Source of the DNA: Rhodobacteraceae bacterium HLUCCO07
GTDB taxonomy: Bacteria; Pseudomonadota; Alphaproteobacteria; Rhodobacterales; Rhodobacteraceae
DNA length: 64,000 nt
Reading direction: 5' to 3'
Assembly: GCA_001314705.1 (NCBI GenBank)
Contig: LJSU01000020.1
Span: 9,592 to 73,591 of the forward strand
The notes under the pieces were generated by a model, which saw only the letters and a list, made by a program, of their open reading frames with translations, was not told where the DNA came from and made no database searches. Position numbers and translations under genes: made by a program. Of the stretch, positions 43,177 through 51,781 are shown one piece after another; within the stretch, counting starts at the first letter, position 1; each line of letters begins with the position of its first letter.

Positions 43177-44496
43177 ATGGTCACGACACGTTTTGCGCCT
43201 TCGCCCACCGGCTATATCCACGTGGGCAACCTGCGCACTGCCCTGATGAATTTCCTGATCGCGCGCAAGGCGGGCGGGCAGTTCATCCTGCGCATCGACG
43301 ACACCGACCCGGAACGCTCGAAAGAGGAATATGTCGACGCGATCAAGCGCGATCTCGACTGGCTGGGCCTGCATTGGGACCGGGTCGAGCGCCAGTCCGC
43401 CCGGCTCGATCGCTACGCGGCGGCGGCGGACCGGCTGCGCGAGATCGGGCGGTTCTACGAATGTTTCGAGACGCCGGCCGAGCTTGACCTCAAGCGCCGC
43501 AAGCAGCTCAACATGGGCCGCCCGCCGGTCTATGACCGCGCCGCGCTTGATCTCGGCGAGGACGAAAAGGCGCGGCTGCGCGCGGAACGCGGCGGATACT
43601 GGCGCTTCAAGCTCGATCACGCGCGGATCGAATGGGACGACGGCATCGCCGGGCCCACCTCGATCGACGCGGCGAGCGTGTCCGACCCGGTGCTGATCCG
43701 CGCCGACGGGCAGGTGCTCTACACGCTTGCCTCGGTGGTGGACGATACCGAGATGGGCGTGACCCACGTGGTGCGCGGGGCCGATCACGTCACCAACACC
43801 GCCACCCAGATCCAGATCATCGAGGCGCTGGGCGGAACTGTGCCGCAATTCGCGCATCACAGCCTGCTGACCGGGCCGCAGGGCGAGGCGCTGTCGAAAC
43901 GACTGGGCACGCTCGCGCTGCGTGACCTGCGCGAACGCGGGATCGAGCCGATGGCGCTCCTGAGCCTGATGGCGCGGCTGGGATCGAGCGACCCGGTGGA
44001 ACTGCACGACGACATGGGCGCGCTCATCGACGGGTTCGACATCAGCCGGTTCGGCACCAACCCGACGAAATTCGATGTCGAGGACCTCGTTCCGCTGACC
44101 GCGCGGCTCTTGCATGCCGCCCCGCTCGACGCGGTTGCCGATGACCTCGCCGCGGCGGGGGTGCCCGACGACAAGGCCGCCGATTTCTGGGAAGCGGTGC
44201 GCGAGAACATCGAGACCCGCAAGGACATCGCCGACTGGTGGGCGCTCTGCCGCGACGGCGCCGAACCGGTGATCGACGAGGAGGACGCCGATTTCGTGGC
44301 CGAGGCCATGGCGCTTCTGCCCGAAGAGCGTGACCAGCAAACATGGGCGCAATGGACGACGGCCGTGAAAGAGGCGACCGGGCGCAAGGGGCGCGCGCTC
44401 TTCATGCCGCTCAGAAAGGCGCTCACCGGGATGGGCCACGGGCCGGACATGGGCAAGCTCCTGCCGCTCTTGCAGGTGATCCGCGCCAAGGGCTGA
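43177..44496 (+). CDS. gltX: Glutamyl-tRNA synthetase (short form)
   Basis: This class I synthetase charges tRNA-Glu (and in many alphaproteobacteria tRNA-Gln, later amidated). The start at 43177 (MVTTRFAPSPTG) gives 439 residues. The HIGH motif is HVGN (15-18) and the KMSKS motif is ALSKRLG near 238-244. Rhodobacterales often carry two GltX proteins; this is the shorter of the two types, so a second copy may exist outside the window. A dispersed motif and two strong hairpins follow the stop codon. Confidence 0.93.
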   Translation: MVTTRFAPSPTGYIHVGNLRTALMNFLIARKAGGQFILRIDDTDPERSKEEYVDAIKRDLDWLGLHWDRVERQSARLDRYAAAADRLREIGRFYECFETPAELDLKRRKQLNMGRPPVYDRAALDLGEDEKARLRAERGGYWRFKLDHARIEWDDGIAGPTSIDAASVSDPVLIRADGQVLYTLASVVDDTEMGVTHVVRGADHVTNTATQIQIIEALGGTVPQFAHHSLLTGPQGEALSKRLGTLALRDLRERGIEPMALLSLMARLGSSDPVELHDDMGALIDGFDISRFGTNPTKFDVEDLVPLTARLLHAAPLDAVADDLAAAGVPDDKAADFWEAVRENIETRKDIADWWALCRDGAEPVIDEEDADFVAEAMALLPEERDQQTWAQWTTAVKEATGRKGRALFMPLRKALTGMGHGPDMGKLLPLLQVIRAKG

Positions 44497-44513
44497 CCTT
44501 GTTGCGCGCCGGG

Positions 44514-44588
44514 TCTCTTTCTTGGCTTCAAATACTCTGGGGGAGGTGCAAGATGCCGGGGCATCTTGCACCTGGGGGTGAAACCCCC
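44514..44588. repeat. Composite intergenic element (motif plus two hairpins), copy 1
   Basis: It begins with an inverted copy of the GAGTATTT-CAAGA motif (44514-44537), followed by G-rich bases, a perfect 14-bp hairpin (AGGTGCAAGATGCC, 44544-44557, with its inverse at 44560-44573) and a second hairpin GGGGGT-GAA-ACCCCC (44574-44588). It lies between converging gltX and the gene at 44625. The same three-part order recurs at 61981-62060, so it is a mobile or replicating unit of the genome rather than a chance terminator. It probably ends transcription from both sides. Confidence 0.75.
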
Positions 44589-44624
44589 AACGCACCAAAC
44601 CTGTGTGCCGCAGGCACGCCTTGA

Positions 44625-45209
44625 TCAGACCGGGTGACGGTCGATGATCCTGACATGCAGGCGGCGCAGTTCAGCATCGACGAAATCGCGTTCCTCGGGG
44701 GCCAGGAGCCTGTGGCGGGGATAGACGGGGCTTTCGCGGTCATCCATGACGGGCGCGTCCCAGCCCGAGGTGGTGTCGAAGAACCGCCGGGCGCCGGCCT
44801 CTCCGAATTGTTGCAGATAGCCCTGCACCACCACGTCGAGATAGGAGAGCAGCACCGGGTGTGCCGCGTCGGGGTGGCCATGGGCGTCATGCGGGATCGA
44901 GTAGATCGCCACGTCGATCCGGTGCGGCAGCGGATGGTCGATATCGTCGGGCACCTTGACCCGGGCATAGGCGTGTTCGCGCTCGTCGAGTGCCGTCCAG
45001 TCGTCGCCGGGCACATGGGCGATCATCCCGTCGATGGTCGTGCCCGGGTCGGGCAGGGCGGTGAGAAAGGCGACCGGGCGCAGATGCGTATGCCGCCAGG
45101 CCCGCCGCCAGCCGCGCGCCCGGGCCGGGTGTGCATCGGCATGATCATGGGTCGAAAGGTTCACGAGCGAGCCGTAACCGAAGAAGAATGCGCCTTGTCG
45201 TGCTGTCAT
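44625..45209 (-). CDS. Gamma-glutamylcyclotransferase-like protein
   Basis: A 194-residue protein starting at the ATG at 45209 or possibly 45239. The N-terminal FFFGYGSLVN matches the nucleotide-like binding loop of the GGCT/ChaC fold, which produces 5-oxoproline from gamma-glutamyl peptides. The expected catalytic acid would be the Glu in LDEREHAYARV. It is divergent from nsrR, with only about 105 bp between starts. The substrate is unproven; glutathione or gamma-glutamyl dipeptides are candidates. Confidence 0.82.
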   Translation of the reverse strand: MTARQGAFFFGYGSLVNLSTHDHADAHPARARGWRRAWRHTHLRPVAFLTALPDPGTTIDGMIAHVPGDDWTALDEREHAYARVKVPDDIDHPLPHRIDVAIYSIPHDAHGHPDAAHPVLLSYLDVVVQGYLQQFGEAGARRFFDTTSGWDAPVMDDRESPVYPRHRLLAPEERDFVDAELRRLHVRIIDRHPV

Positions 45210-45236
45210 GCGGGCAAATTTGCCTGTGGATTGATC

Positions 45237-45257
45237 CATGTCAAACAGGTAAACATG
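45237..45257. promoter_or_regulatory. Inverted repeat in the nsrR promoter region (candidate operator)
   Basis: CATGT (45237-45241) and ACATG (45253-45257) are inverted around an 11-base centre, in the divergent gap between the 44625 gene and nsrR. An overlapping ATGCA...CATG stretch follows at 45254-45276. The position suits autoregulation by the Rrf2-family product, but the sequence does not closely match the enterobacterial NsrR consensus. Confidence 0.35.
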
Positions 45258-45314
45258 CAAAACAGGCATGGTCATGGTATCTTTTCCTGCCTGAAACAAC
45301 CCGGGGACTGGCAC

Positions 45315-45779
45315 GTGCGGATCACCAAGAGAACCAATATCGCCATTCGCGTCCTGATGTTCTGCGAGGTCAATCGCGGGCGGCTGGTGACCAAGTCCGA
45401 GATCGCCGAATGCTGCAACACCTCGGAGAACCACCTGGCGCAGGTGATCAACCAGTTGGGGCAGATGGGGTATCTGCACACCCAGCGCGGCCGCAATGGC
45501 GGCATGGAACTGGGCCGTCCGGCCAGCGATATCGTTATCGGCGAAGTGTTCCGCGCGCTGGAAAGCCATGTGCCGCTGACCGAGTGTTTCGCCGATGTCG
45601 ACAACACCTGTCCGCTGGTCGATGCCTGCCGGTTGAAGCTTGCGATCCAGGACGCGGCCGAGGCGTTCTATGAGCGGCTCGACGGGGTGACGCTGGACGC
45701 GCTCGTATGCGACAACGATCCGCTCAAGGCGCTGATGGCGCCGGGCATGTGTGGCAGGCCGAAGGCGAGCGTGGCCTGA
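45315..45779 (+). CDS. nsrR: Rrf2-family nitric oxide-sensitive repressor NsrR
   Basis: A 154-residue winged-helix regulator with a GTG start at 45315 (MRITKRTNIAIRVLMFCE). DNA-binding residues lie in LVTKSEIAECCNTSENHLAQVINQL (in parts). The Fe-S ligands Cys91, Cys99 and Cys105 (TECFADVDNTCPLVDAC) have the spacing of Bacillus NsrR. Nitrosylation of the cluster releases the protein from promoters of NO-detoxifying genes. No such target is adjacent; the only neighbour is the divergent GGCT-like gene. The closing stretch MAPGMCGRP is short. Confidence 0.9.
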   Translation: MRITKRTNIAIRVLMFCEVNRGRLVTKSEIAECCNTSENHLAQVINQLGQMGYLHTQRGRNGGMELGRPASDIVIGEVFRALESHVPLTECFADVDNTCPLVDACRLKLAIQDAAEAFYERLDGVTLDALVCDNDPLKALMAPGMCGRPKASVA

Positions 45780-45847
45780 AATGTCCTGAACCGGCGTTTC
45801 GGGGGCTTGCGGCGGCACGGGCGGTATACTAGCGTATGCGCGAACAC

Positions 45848-46004
45848 CGAGCCGGGAGAACCGTCATGCAGACGGTGCCGAAGGAGCAACCGCCCCGGAA
45901 ACTCTCAGGCCAAAGGGACCGGCCGGTGACATGAACTCTGGAGAGACCCCGGCACCACCGGGGCGCCGAAGGGATAGCGATCTCAGGCGAAAGGACAGAG
46001 GGGG
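45848..46004 (+). ncRNA. Tandem glycine riboswitch upstream of gcvT
   Basis: Two glycine aptamers lie one after the other. Aptamer 1 has GCCGAAGGAGCAA (about 45877) and ACTCTCAGGCCAAAGGGACC; aptamer 2 has GCGCCGAAGGGATAGCG (about 45963) and ATCTCAGGCGAAAGGACAG. They are joined by the short linker around ACTCTGGAGAG. This arrangement is the hallmark of glycine riboswitches that turn on gcv operons when glycine accumulates. The leader continues into the expression platform hairpin at 46003-46042 and gcvT starts at 46093. Confidence 0.95.
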
Positions 46005-46042
46005 CATCAGGCCGCGCGGGCGCCGCGCGGGGAAATGATGCC
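46003..46042 (+). promoter_or_regulatory. Expression-platform hairpin of the glycine riboswitch
   Basis: GGCATCA (46003-46009) pairs with TGATGCC (46036-46042), enclosing the self-complementary GC-rich CCGCGCGG repeats (46012-46031). It is followed by GGTTTGATAG. It could act as a terminator-like hairpin whose formation depends on glycine binding to the second aptamer. The control mechanism (transcription or translation) cannot be settled from the sequence. Confidence 0.55.
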
Positions 46043-46092
46043 GGTTTGATAGCCAGAAAACCGCGTATCGTGTGACGAGAGAGGGACACGAC

Positions 46093-47211
46093 ATGCCGGA
46101 CCTGAAGCGCACGCCGCTTTTTGACCTTCACCACGCGCTGGGGGCGAAGATGGTGGAATTTGCCGGTTACGAGATGCCGGTGCAATATCCCATGGGCGTG
46201 ATGAAGGAGCATCTGCATTGCCGCGCCGCCGCCGGGCTGTTCGACGTGAGCCACATGGGGCAGGTGATCGTGCGGGGCGGCACGGGCAATGGCGCGGAGG
46301 ATTTCGAGGCGCTGGTGCCGCAATCCATCGTCGGGCTGGCCCCGGGGCGGCAGCGCTACGCGTTTTTCACCAACGCGGCCGGCGGGATCGAGGATGACCT
46401 GATGGTGGCCAACCGTGGCGATCATCTCTTCGTGGTGGTCAATGCCGCCTGCAAGGCGGGCGACCTGGCGCTGATGCGGGCCGGTTTGCCGGGCTGCGAG
46501 GTCGTGGAGATCACCGACCGCGCGCTGCTGGCCTTGCAGGGGCCGGGCGCCGAGGCGGTGCTGGCCGCGATCGTGCCGGGCGTGCGCGAGATGCGGTTCA
46601 TGGACGTGATCGTGGCGGAATCGGCCTTTGGCGAGCTGTGGATCTCGCGGTCGGGCTATACCGGCGAGGACGGGTTTGAGATCTCGGTGGCCGAAGGGCC
46701 GGCCGAGACCTTGGCACGGGCGTTGCTGGCAAGCGAGGCGGTTGCGCCGATCGGCCTCGGCGCGCGGGATTCGCTGCGCCTCGAGGCGGGATTGTGCCTT
46801 TACGGCAATGACATCGACACGGGCACGAGCCCGGTCGAGGCGGGGCTGGACTGGGCCATCCAGAAGGTGCGCCGCAAGGGTGGCGCGCGCGCGGGCGGTT
46901 TCCCGGGCGCGGCGCGGATCCTGGACGAGCTGGAGAACGGCGCGGCGCGGCGGCGGGTCGGGCTGGCCCCCGAGGGCCGCGCCCCGATGCGCGCGGGTGT
47001 TGCGCTCTACGAGTCCGATACGGGCGGCGCCCCGGTGGGCGCGGTGACCTCCGGCGCGTTCGGCCCGACGCTCCAAGCGCCGATGGCGATGGGGTACGTG
47101 CCCGCGGACTTGTCGGCCCCCGGCACGCGGCTTTACGGTGAGGTGCGGGGCAAGCGGTTGCCCGTTCTCGTGGCCGACCTGCCCTTTGTGCCCGCCAATT
47201 TCAAACGCTGA
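46093..47211 (+). CDS. gcvT: Aminomethyltransferase (glycine cleavage T protein)
   Basis: GcvT transfers the C1 unit from the aminomethyl-lipoyl H protein to tetrahydrofolate, releasing ammonia. The 372-residue protein starts at 46093 ([13 protein letters not shown]), with GAGAGAGGGA upstream. The folate-binding catalytic region FDVSHMGQ and the [13 protein letters not shown] block are conserved. It is first in gcvT-gcvH-gcvP and under the tandem glycine riboswitch. The L protein (lpd) is not in the window and is normally shared with other complexes. Confidence 0.95.
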   Translation: MPDLKRTPLFDLHHALGAKMVEFAGYEMPVQYPMGVMKEHLHCRAAAGLFDVSHMGQVIVRGGTGNGAEDFEALVPQSIVGLAPGRQRYAFFTNAAGGIEDDLMVANRGDHLFVVVNAACKAGDLALMRAGLPGCEVVEITDRALLALQGPGAEAVLAAIVPGVREMRFMDVIVAESAFGELWISRSGYTGEDGFEISVAEGPAETLARALLASEAVAPIGLGARDSLRLEAGLCLYGNDIDTGTSPVEAGLDWAIQKVRRKGGARAGGFPGAARILDELENGAARRRVGLAPEGRAPMRAGVALYESDTGGAPVGAVTSGAFGPTLQAPMAMGYVPADLSAPGTRLYGEVRGKRLPVLVADLPFVPANFKR

Positions 47212-47231
47212 TCCCTGAGGAGAGACCCGAG

Positions 47232-47591
47232 ATGAAGTTTACCGAAGAACATGAATGGCTGCGTGAAGAGGACGGTGTGATCGTCGTCGGCATCACCGAA
47301 CATGCCAGCGAGCAACTGGGCGACGTGGTGTTCGTCGAGCTGCCCGAGGTGGGCAGCGAAGTGACCAAGGATGACGAGATCTGCGTGATCGAGAGCGTGA
47401 AGGCCGCGAGCGATATCCTCGCCCCGCTGGATGGCGAGATCGTCGAGGTGAACGATGCGATCGTCGATGATCCGGGCAAGGTCAACGAGGATCCGCTGGG
47501 CGATGCGTGGTTCTTCAAGATCAAGCCGGCCGAGCCGGGCCAGATGGACGACTACATGAGCGAGGCCGAATACAAGACCTTTATCGGCTGA
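47232..47591 (+). CDS. gcvH: Glycine cleavage system H protein
   Basis: The 119-residue lipoyl carrier shuttles the aminomethyl group between P and T proteins. The lipoylated residue is Lys57 in the ESVKAASD motif. GAGGAGAG lies just upstream of the ATG and only 20 bp separate it from gcvT, so cotranscription is certain. Length and the N-terminus ([10 protein letters not shown]) are standard. Confidence 0.97.
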   Translation: MKFTEEHEWLREEDGVIVVGITEHASEQLGDVVFVELPEVGSEVTKDDEICVIESVKAASDILAPLDGEIVEVNDAIVDDPGKVNEDPLGDAWFFKIKPAEPGQMDDYMSEAEYKTFIG

Positions 47592-47645
47592 TCGAGGTTT
47601 GGCCCGGGCGTGCGTTTTCAGCGAACATCCGGACGCCTTCGGCGA

Positions 47646-47670
47646 GAGTATTTTTGGCAAGATGAACAAG
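47646..47670 (+). repeat. Dispersed intergenic motif GAGTATTT-CAAGA, copy in gcvH-gcvP gap
   Basis: The motif GAGTATTTTTGGCAAGATG and following bases sits between gcvH and gcvP, in the middle of an operon. Here it cannot be a simple strong terminator, as no hairpin pairs with it. It matches the other copies at 14792, 20575, 20626, 44514 and 61981. Confidence 0.65.
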
Positions 47671-47703
47671 GGGCGGCGATCGGCCCCGGGGAGAGATGAG
47701 ACC

Positions 47704-50535
47704 ATGGCGTTCACACCGACCGATTACCTGCCCTATGATTTCGCCAACCGCCGCCATATCGGCCCCAGCCCTTCGGAGATGGAGGAGATGCTGAAGGTGG
47801 TGGGCGCCGGGAGCCTCGATGCGCTGATCGACGATACGCTGCCCAAGGCGATCCGGCAGGAGGCGCCGCTCGATCTGGGCAAGGCCATGTCGGAGCGTGA
47901 GCTTCTCTATCACATGCGCCGCACGGCGTCGAAGAACCGGGTTCTCAAATCCCTGATCGGGCAGGGGTATCACGGCACGGTGACGCCGCCCGCGATCCAG
48001 CGCAACATCCTGGAAAATCCGGCCTGGTACACGGCTTACACGCCCTATCAGCCCGAGATCAGCCAGGGGCGGCTGGAGGCCCTGCTGAACTTCCAGACCA
48101 TGGTGAGCGACCTGACCGGGCTCGAGATCGCCAACGCTTCGCTTCTGGACGAGGCAACGGCCTGTGCCGAGGCGATGACCATGGCGCAGCGCGTCTCAAA
48201 GTCGAAGGCCAGGGCGTTCTTCGTCGATCGCGATTGCCACCCGCAGAACATCGCGGTGATCGAGACCCGGGCGAGGCCGCTGGGGATCGAGGTGATCGTC
48301 GGCAATCCCGACAAGCTGGACCCCGAGACGGTCTTTGGCGCGATCTTCCAGTATCCGGGCACCTATGGTCACGTGCGCGATTTCACGCCGCAGATCGAGG
48401 CGCTGCACGCGCACAAGGCGATCGCGGTGGTGGCGGCGGATATCATGTCGCTCACGCTCCTGAAGGAGCCGGGCGCGATGGGGGCCGATATCGCCGTGGG
48501 CAACACCCAGCGCTTTGGCGTGCCGATGGGCTATGGCGGGCCGCACGCGGCCTATATGTCGTGTCGCGAGTCGATGAAGCGGGCGATGCCCGGGCGGATC
48601 GTCGGGGTTTCCATTGACAGCCATGGCAACCGGGCCTATCGCCTGGCCCTGCAGACCCGCGAACAGCATATCCGGCGCGAGAAGGCCACGTCGAACGTGT
48701 GTACCGCGCAGGCGCTCCTGGCGGTGATGGCGGGAATGTACGCGGTCTATCACGGGCCCGAGGGATTGAAGGCGATCGCGCAGCGCATCCACCGCAAGAC
48801 CGTGCGCCTTGCCAAGGGGTTGGAGGAGAACGGGTTCAAGGTCGATCCGCGATCCTTTTTCGACACGATCACGGTGGATGTGGGGCCGCTTCAGGCGGCG
48901 GTGATGAAATCGGCGGTGGACGAGGGTATCAACCTGCGCGCGGTGGGCGAGCGCCGGGTGGGCATTTCCATCGACGAGGCGGTGCGCAGCGCCGATATCG
49001 AGGCGGTCTGGCGTGCCTTTGGCATAAGGCGCAAGGATGACGATTTCGCGCCCGAATACCGGGTGCCCGAGGCGATGCACCGGCGGTCGGAATTCCTCAC
49101 CCATCCGGTGTTTCACATGAACCGGGCCGAGACCGAGATGATGCGCTACATGCGGCGGCTGGCCGATCGCGACCTGGCGCTGGACAGGGCGATGATCCCG
49201 CTGGGATCGTGCACGATGAAGCTCAACTCGGCGGCCGAGATGATGCCGGTGAGCTGGCGCGAATTCTCGATGCTGCATCCCTATTGCCCCGCGGACCAGG
49301 CGCTGGGCTACAAGGAACTGATCGACGATCTTTCCGCCAAGCTGTGCCAGATCACCGGTTATGACGCCTTTTCGATGCAGCCCAATTCGGGCGCGCAGGG
49401 GGAATACGCGGGGCTGTTGACCATTTCCGCCTATCACGCGGCGCGTGGCGAGGGGCATCGCAAGACCTGTCTCATCCCGGTGAGCGCCCATGGCACCAAC
49501 CCGGCCAGCGCGCATATGGTGGGCTGGGACGTGGTGGTGGTGAAATCGGCCGAGAATGGCGATATCGACCTCGACGATTTCCGCGAGAAGGCCGAGAAAC
49601 ATTCGGACACGCTGGCGGGTTGCATGATCACTTACCCCTCGACCCACGGGGTGTTCGAGGAAACGGTGATCGAGGTCTGCCGCATCACCCATGACCATGG
49701 CGGGCAGGTCTATATCGACGGGGCCAATCTCAACGCGATGGTGGGGCTTTCGCGGCCCGGCGACCTTGGCGGGGATGTGAGCCACCTCAACCTGCACAAG
49801 ACATTCGCCATCCCGCATGGCGGGGGGGGACCGGGCATGGGGCCGATCGGGGTCAAGGATCACCTGGTCCCGCACCTGCCGGAAAAATCCGGCGCGGTGA
49901 GTGCGACGCCCTTTGGCTCGGGTTCGATCCTGCCGATCTCGTGGGCTTACGTGTTGATGATGGGGGGCGAGGGGCTGACCCAGGCGACGCGGGTGGCGAT
50001 CCTCAACGCCAATTACATCGCGCGGCGGCTCGAAGGGGCGTTCGAGGTGCTTTACAAGGGGCCGTCGGGTCGGGTGGCGCATGAATGCATCCTCGACACC
50101 CGCCCCTTTGCCGAGAGCGCGGGCGTGAGCGTCGATGACATCGCCAAGCGCTTGATGGACAACGGGTTCCATGCGCCGACCATGAGCTGGCCAGTGGCGG
50201 GCACGCTGATGATCGAGCCGACCGAGAGCGAGACCAAGGCCGAGCTGGACCGGTTCTGCGACGCGATGCTGTCGATCCGCGAGGAAATCCGCGCGATCGA
50301 GGAGGGGCGCATGGACCGCGAGAACAATCCCCTGAAGAACGCGCCGCACACGATGGAAGACCTCGTGAAGGACTGGGACCGGCCCTATAGCCGCGAGGAA
50401 GCCTGCTTCCCGCCGGGTGCCTTCCGGGTCGACAAGTACTGGCCGCCGGTCAACCGGGTGGACAATGTCTGGGGCGACCGGCACCTCGTTTGCACCTGCC
50501 CGCCGGTCGAGGCCTATGACGAGGCGGCGGAGTAA
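47704..50535 (+). CDS. gcvP: Glycine dehydrogenase (decarboxylating), P protein
   Basis: This PLP enzyme decarboxylates glycine and loads the remaining aminomethyl group on GcvH. It is the single-chain form of 943 residues, with the N-terminal alpha-like half and the C-terminal half containing the PLP lysine in [16 protein letters not shown] near residue 699. The start at 47704 ([10 protein letters not shown]) follows GGGGAG. It is the third gene of the operon. The stop codon is followed at once by the 156-bp inverted-arm element. Confidence 0.97.
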   Translation: MAFTPTDYLPYDFANRRHIGPSPSEMEEMLKVVGAGSLDALIDDTLPKAIRQEAPLDLGKAMSERELLYHMRRTASKNRVLKSLIGQGYHGTVTPPAIQRNILENPAWYTAYTPYQPEISQGRLEALLNFQTMVSDLTGLEIANASLLDEATACAEAMTMAQRVSKSKARAFFVDRDCHPQNIAVIETRARPLGIEVIVGNPDKLDPETVFGAIFQYPGTYGHVRDFTPQIEALHAHKAIAVVAADIMSLTLLKEPGAMGADIAVGNTQRFGVPMGYGGPHAAYMSCRESMKRAMPGRIVGVSIDSHGNRAYRLALQTREQHIRREKATSNVCTAQALLAVMAGMYAVYHGPEGLKAIAQRIHRKTVRLAKGLEENGFKVDPRSFFDTITVDVGPLQAAVMKSAVDEGINLRAVGERRVGISIDEAVRSADIEAVWRAFGIRRKDDDFAPEYRVPEAMHRRSEFLTHPVFHMNRAETEMMRYMRRLADRDLALDRAMIPLGSCTMKLNSAAEMMPVSWREFSMLHPYCPADQALGYKELIDDLSAKLCQITGYDAFSMQPNSGAQGEYAGLLTISAYHAARGEGHRKTCLIPVSAHGTNPASAHMVGWDVVVVKSAENGDIDLDDFREKAEKHSDTLAGCMITYPSTHGVFEETVIEVCRITHDHGGQVYIDGANLNAMVGLSRPGDLGGDVSHLNLHKTFAIPHGGGGPGMGPIGVKDHLVPHLPEKSGAVSATPFGSGSILPISWAYVLMMGGEGLTQATRVAILNANYIARRLEGAFEVLYKGPSGRVAHECILDTRPFAESAGVSVDDIAKRLMDNGFHAPTMSWPVAGTLMIEPTESETKAELDRFCDAMLSIREEIRAIEEGRMDRENNPLKNAPHTMEDLVKDWDRPYSREEACFPPGAFRVDKYWPPVNRVDNVWGDRHLVCTCPPVEAYDEAAE

Positions 50536-50546
50536 TCGCCGGTCCT

Positions 50547-50702
50547 GCCCGGAACAGCGGCAAAGCCGCCCGGGCAGCACACGGCCGCCCCCGGCCGGGT
50601 GCTTTTGATGCGTTGTGCACCGCCTCAAGCCGGGAATCACGTCGCGGGATAAACTGCCCTGCATCTGCGTTGCGAGCACCCGACCGCGGCCGTGTGCTGC
50701 CC
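50547..50702. repeat. 156-bp intergenic element with long inverted arms, copy 2
   Basis: Starting 11 bp after the gcvP stop, this element repeats the one at 40112-40268. The left arm GGGCAGCACACGGCCG...GGGTGC (50572-50602) pairs with GCACCCGACCGCGGCCGTG.. at 50676-50702, around a core containing CGCGGGATAAAC. The element lies between converging gcvP and the IMPase-family gene. Similarity between the two copies extends to the arms and core but not to flanking genes. Confidence 0.75.
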
Positions 50703-50752
50703 TTTCGTCCGGCATCGGGTGAATGCGATCAAGCGCAACCCCGGTCCTGCGG

Positions 50753-51619
50753 TCAGAGGCCGAGCGCGGTTGCGATCCGGTCGCGCAGCGTCTGCCAGGT
50801 CGCCTCGTCCGGGGCCGAGAGCAGATAGCCCTCGGTCGTGCCGGTGTCGTACTCGCGCCCGTCGAGAAAGCGCGCGACGCCGCCCGCGCGCTCGCAGATC
50901 AGCACCCCGGCGGCATGGTCCCAGGGGTTGAGCGTGGCCGAGAGGATGAAATCGACCGCGCCCTGGGCCAGCAGGCGATATTCGTGGCATGAGCAGCGCA
51001 GCGAGTTGAGCCGCGGGACATCGGCCCCCAGGGGGGCGAGGGCGCGGCGGTCGGAGTCGGACATGTAGGAGAGATGCGCGATGCCCGAGAGGGTTGAAAG
51101 CGCGCCGCCCGTGGAGGTCGCGAGGGTGCGGTTCGGGCGTCCCACTTCGGATTGCAGGGCCGGGCCGTCCTCGGTGGCGAAGATCCAGTCGTCGGTGATC
51201 GGGTCGTAAAGCATGCCGAAGATCGGTTTGCCAAAGCGCGTGGCGGCCAGGATCACGCCGAAAAGCGGCAGGCCATGGGCGAAATTCCACGTGCCGTCCA
51301 CCGGGTCGACGATGAAGGCCAGTTCGGCCTCGGCGGCGGCCTTGCGCAGGTCGGGGTCGCCCGCCGCGCTCTCCTCGCCCAGCACGGCCGCGCCGGGAAA
51401 GAGCCGCGAAATGGCCCGGGCGATCATCGCCTCGGCCCCGGTATCGGCGGCGGTGACGAGATCGGCAGGGCCGGACTTGGTCGAAATCTGACCTTCGGTG
51501 AGGCTGCGGAAGCGCGGCAGGATCTCGGTTCTGGCTGCGCGGCGGACGATGTTGACGAGGCTGGAAATCTGGGCCTCGGTCAGGCGCGTGGCGGGGCGGG
51601 GGAGGGTTTCAGGGGTCAT
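50753..51619 (-). CDS. Inositol monophosphatase-family phosphatase
   Basis: A 288-residue metal-dependent phosphatase of the IMPase/CysQ/histidinol-phosphatase superfamily, starting at the ATG at 51619 (MTPETLPRP). Mg2+-binding motifs are GEESAAGD (Glu), DPVDGTWNF (Asp-x-x-Asp-Gly-Thr) and NPWDHAAG near the C-terminus. The sequence does not settle between inositol phosphatase, 3'(2'),5'-bisphosphate nucleotidase and histidinol-phosphatase; the SCHEYRLLAQGAVDF block is common to several. It is alone on its strand, between the repeat element and the ybbP gene. Confidence 0.87.
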   Translation of the reverse strand: MTPETLPRPATRLTEAQISSLVNIVRRAARTEILPRFRSLTEGQISTKSGPADLVTAADTGAEAMIARAISRLFPGAAVLGEESAAGDPDLRKAAAEAELAFIVDPVDGTWNFAHGLPLFGVILAATRFGKPIFGMLYDPITDDWIFATEDGPALQSEVGRPNRTLATSTGGALSTLSGIAHLSYMSDSDRRALAPLGADVPRLNSLRCSCHEYRLLAQGAVDFILSATLNPWDHAAGVLICERAGGVARFLDGREYDTGTTEGYLLSAPDEATWQTLRDRIATALGL

Positions 51620-51781
51620 CGGGTCACCTGTCGCTTGCGGGTCGGGCGAGGGATGGCATTGCGGGTTACGGGGTGCAACCGCAATAGCGTCTCGCGAGGA
51701 ACTCGAATCGCCAATACCCTGCCGCGTTTTGCGCTCTGGGGACATTGGCGATGCATATTGCATCGGGTTTCCCGAAACACC

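Noticed and set aside
48196-50715. An 839-codon minus-strand frame opposite gcvP
   Set aside because: It is the complement of the strongly conserved gcvP and has no recognisable domain.
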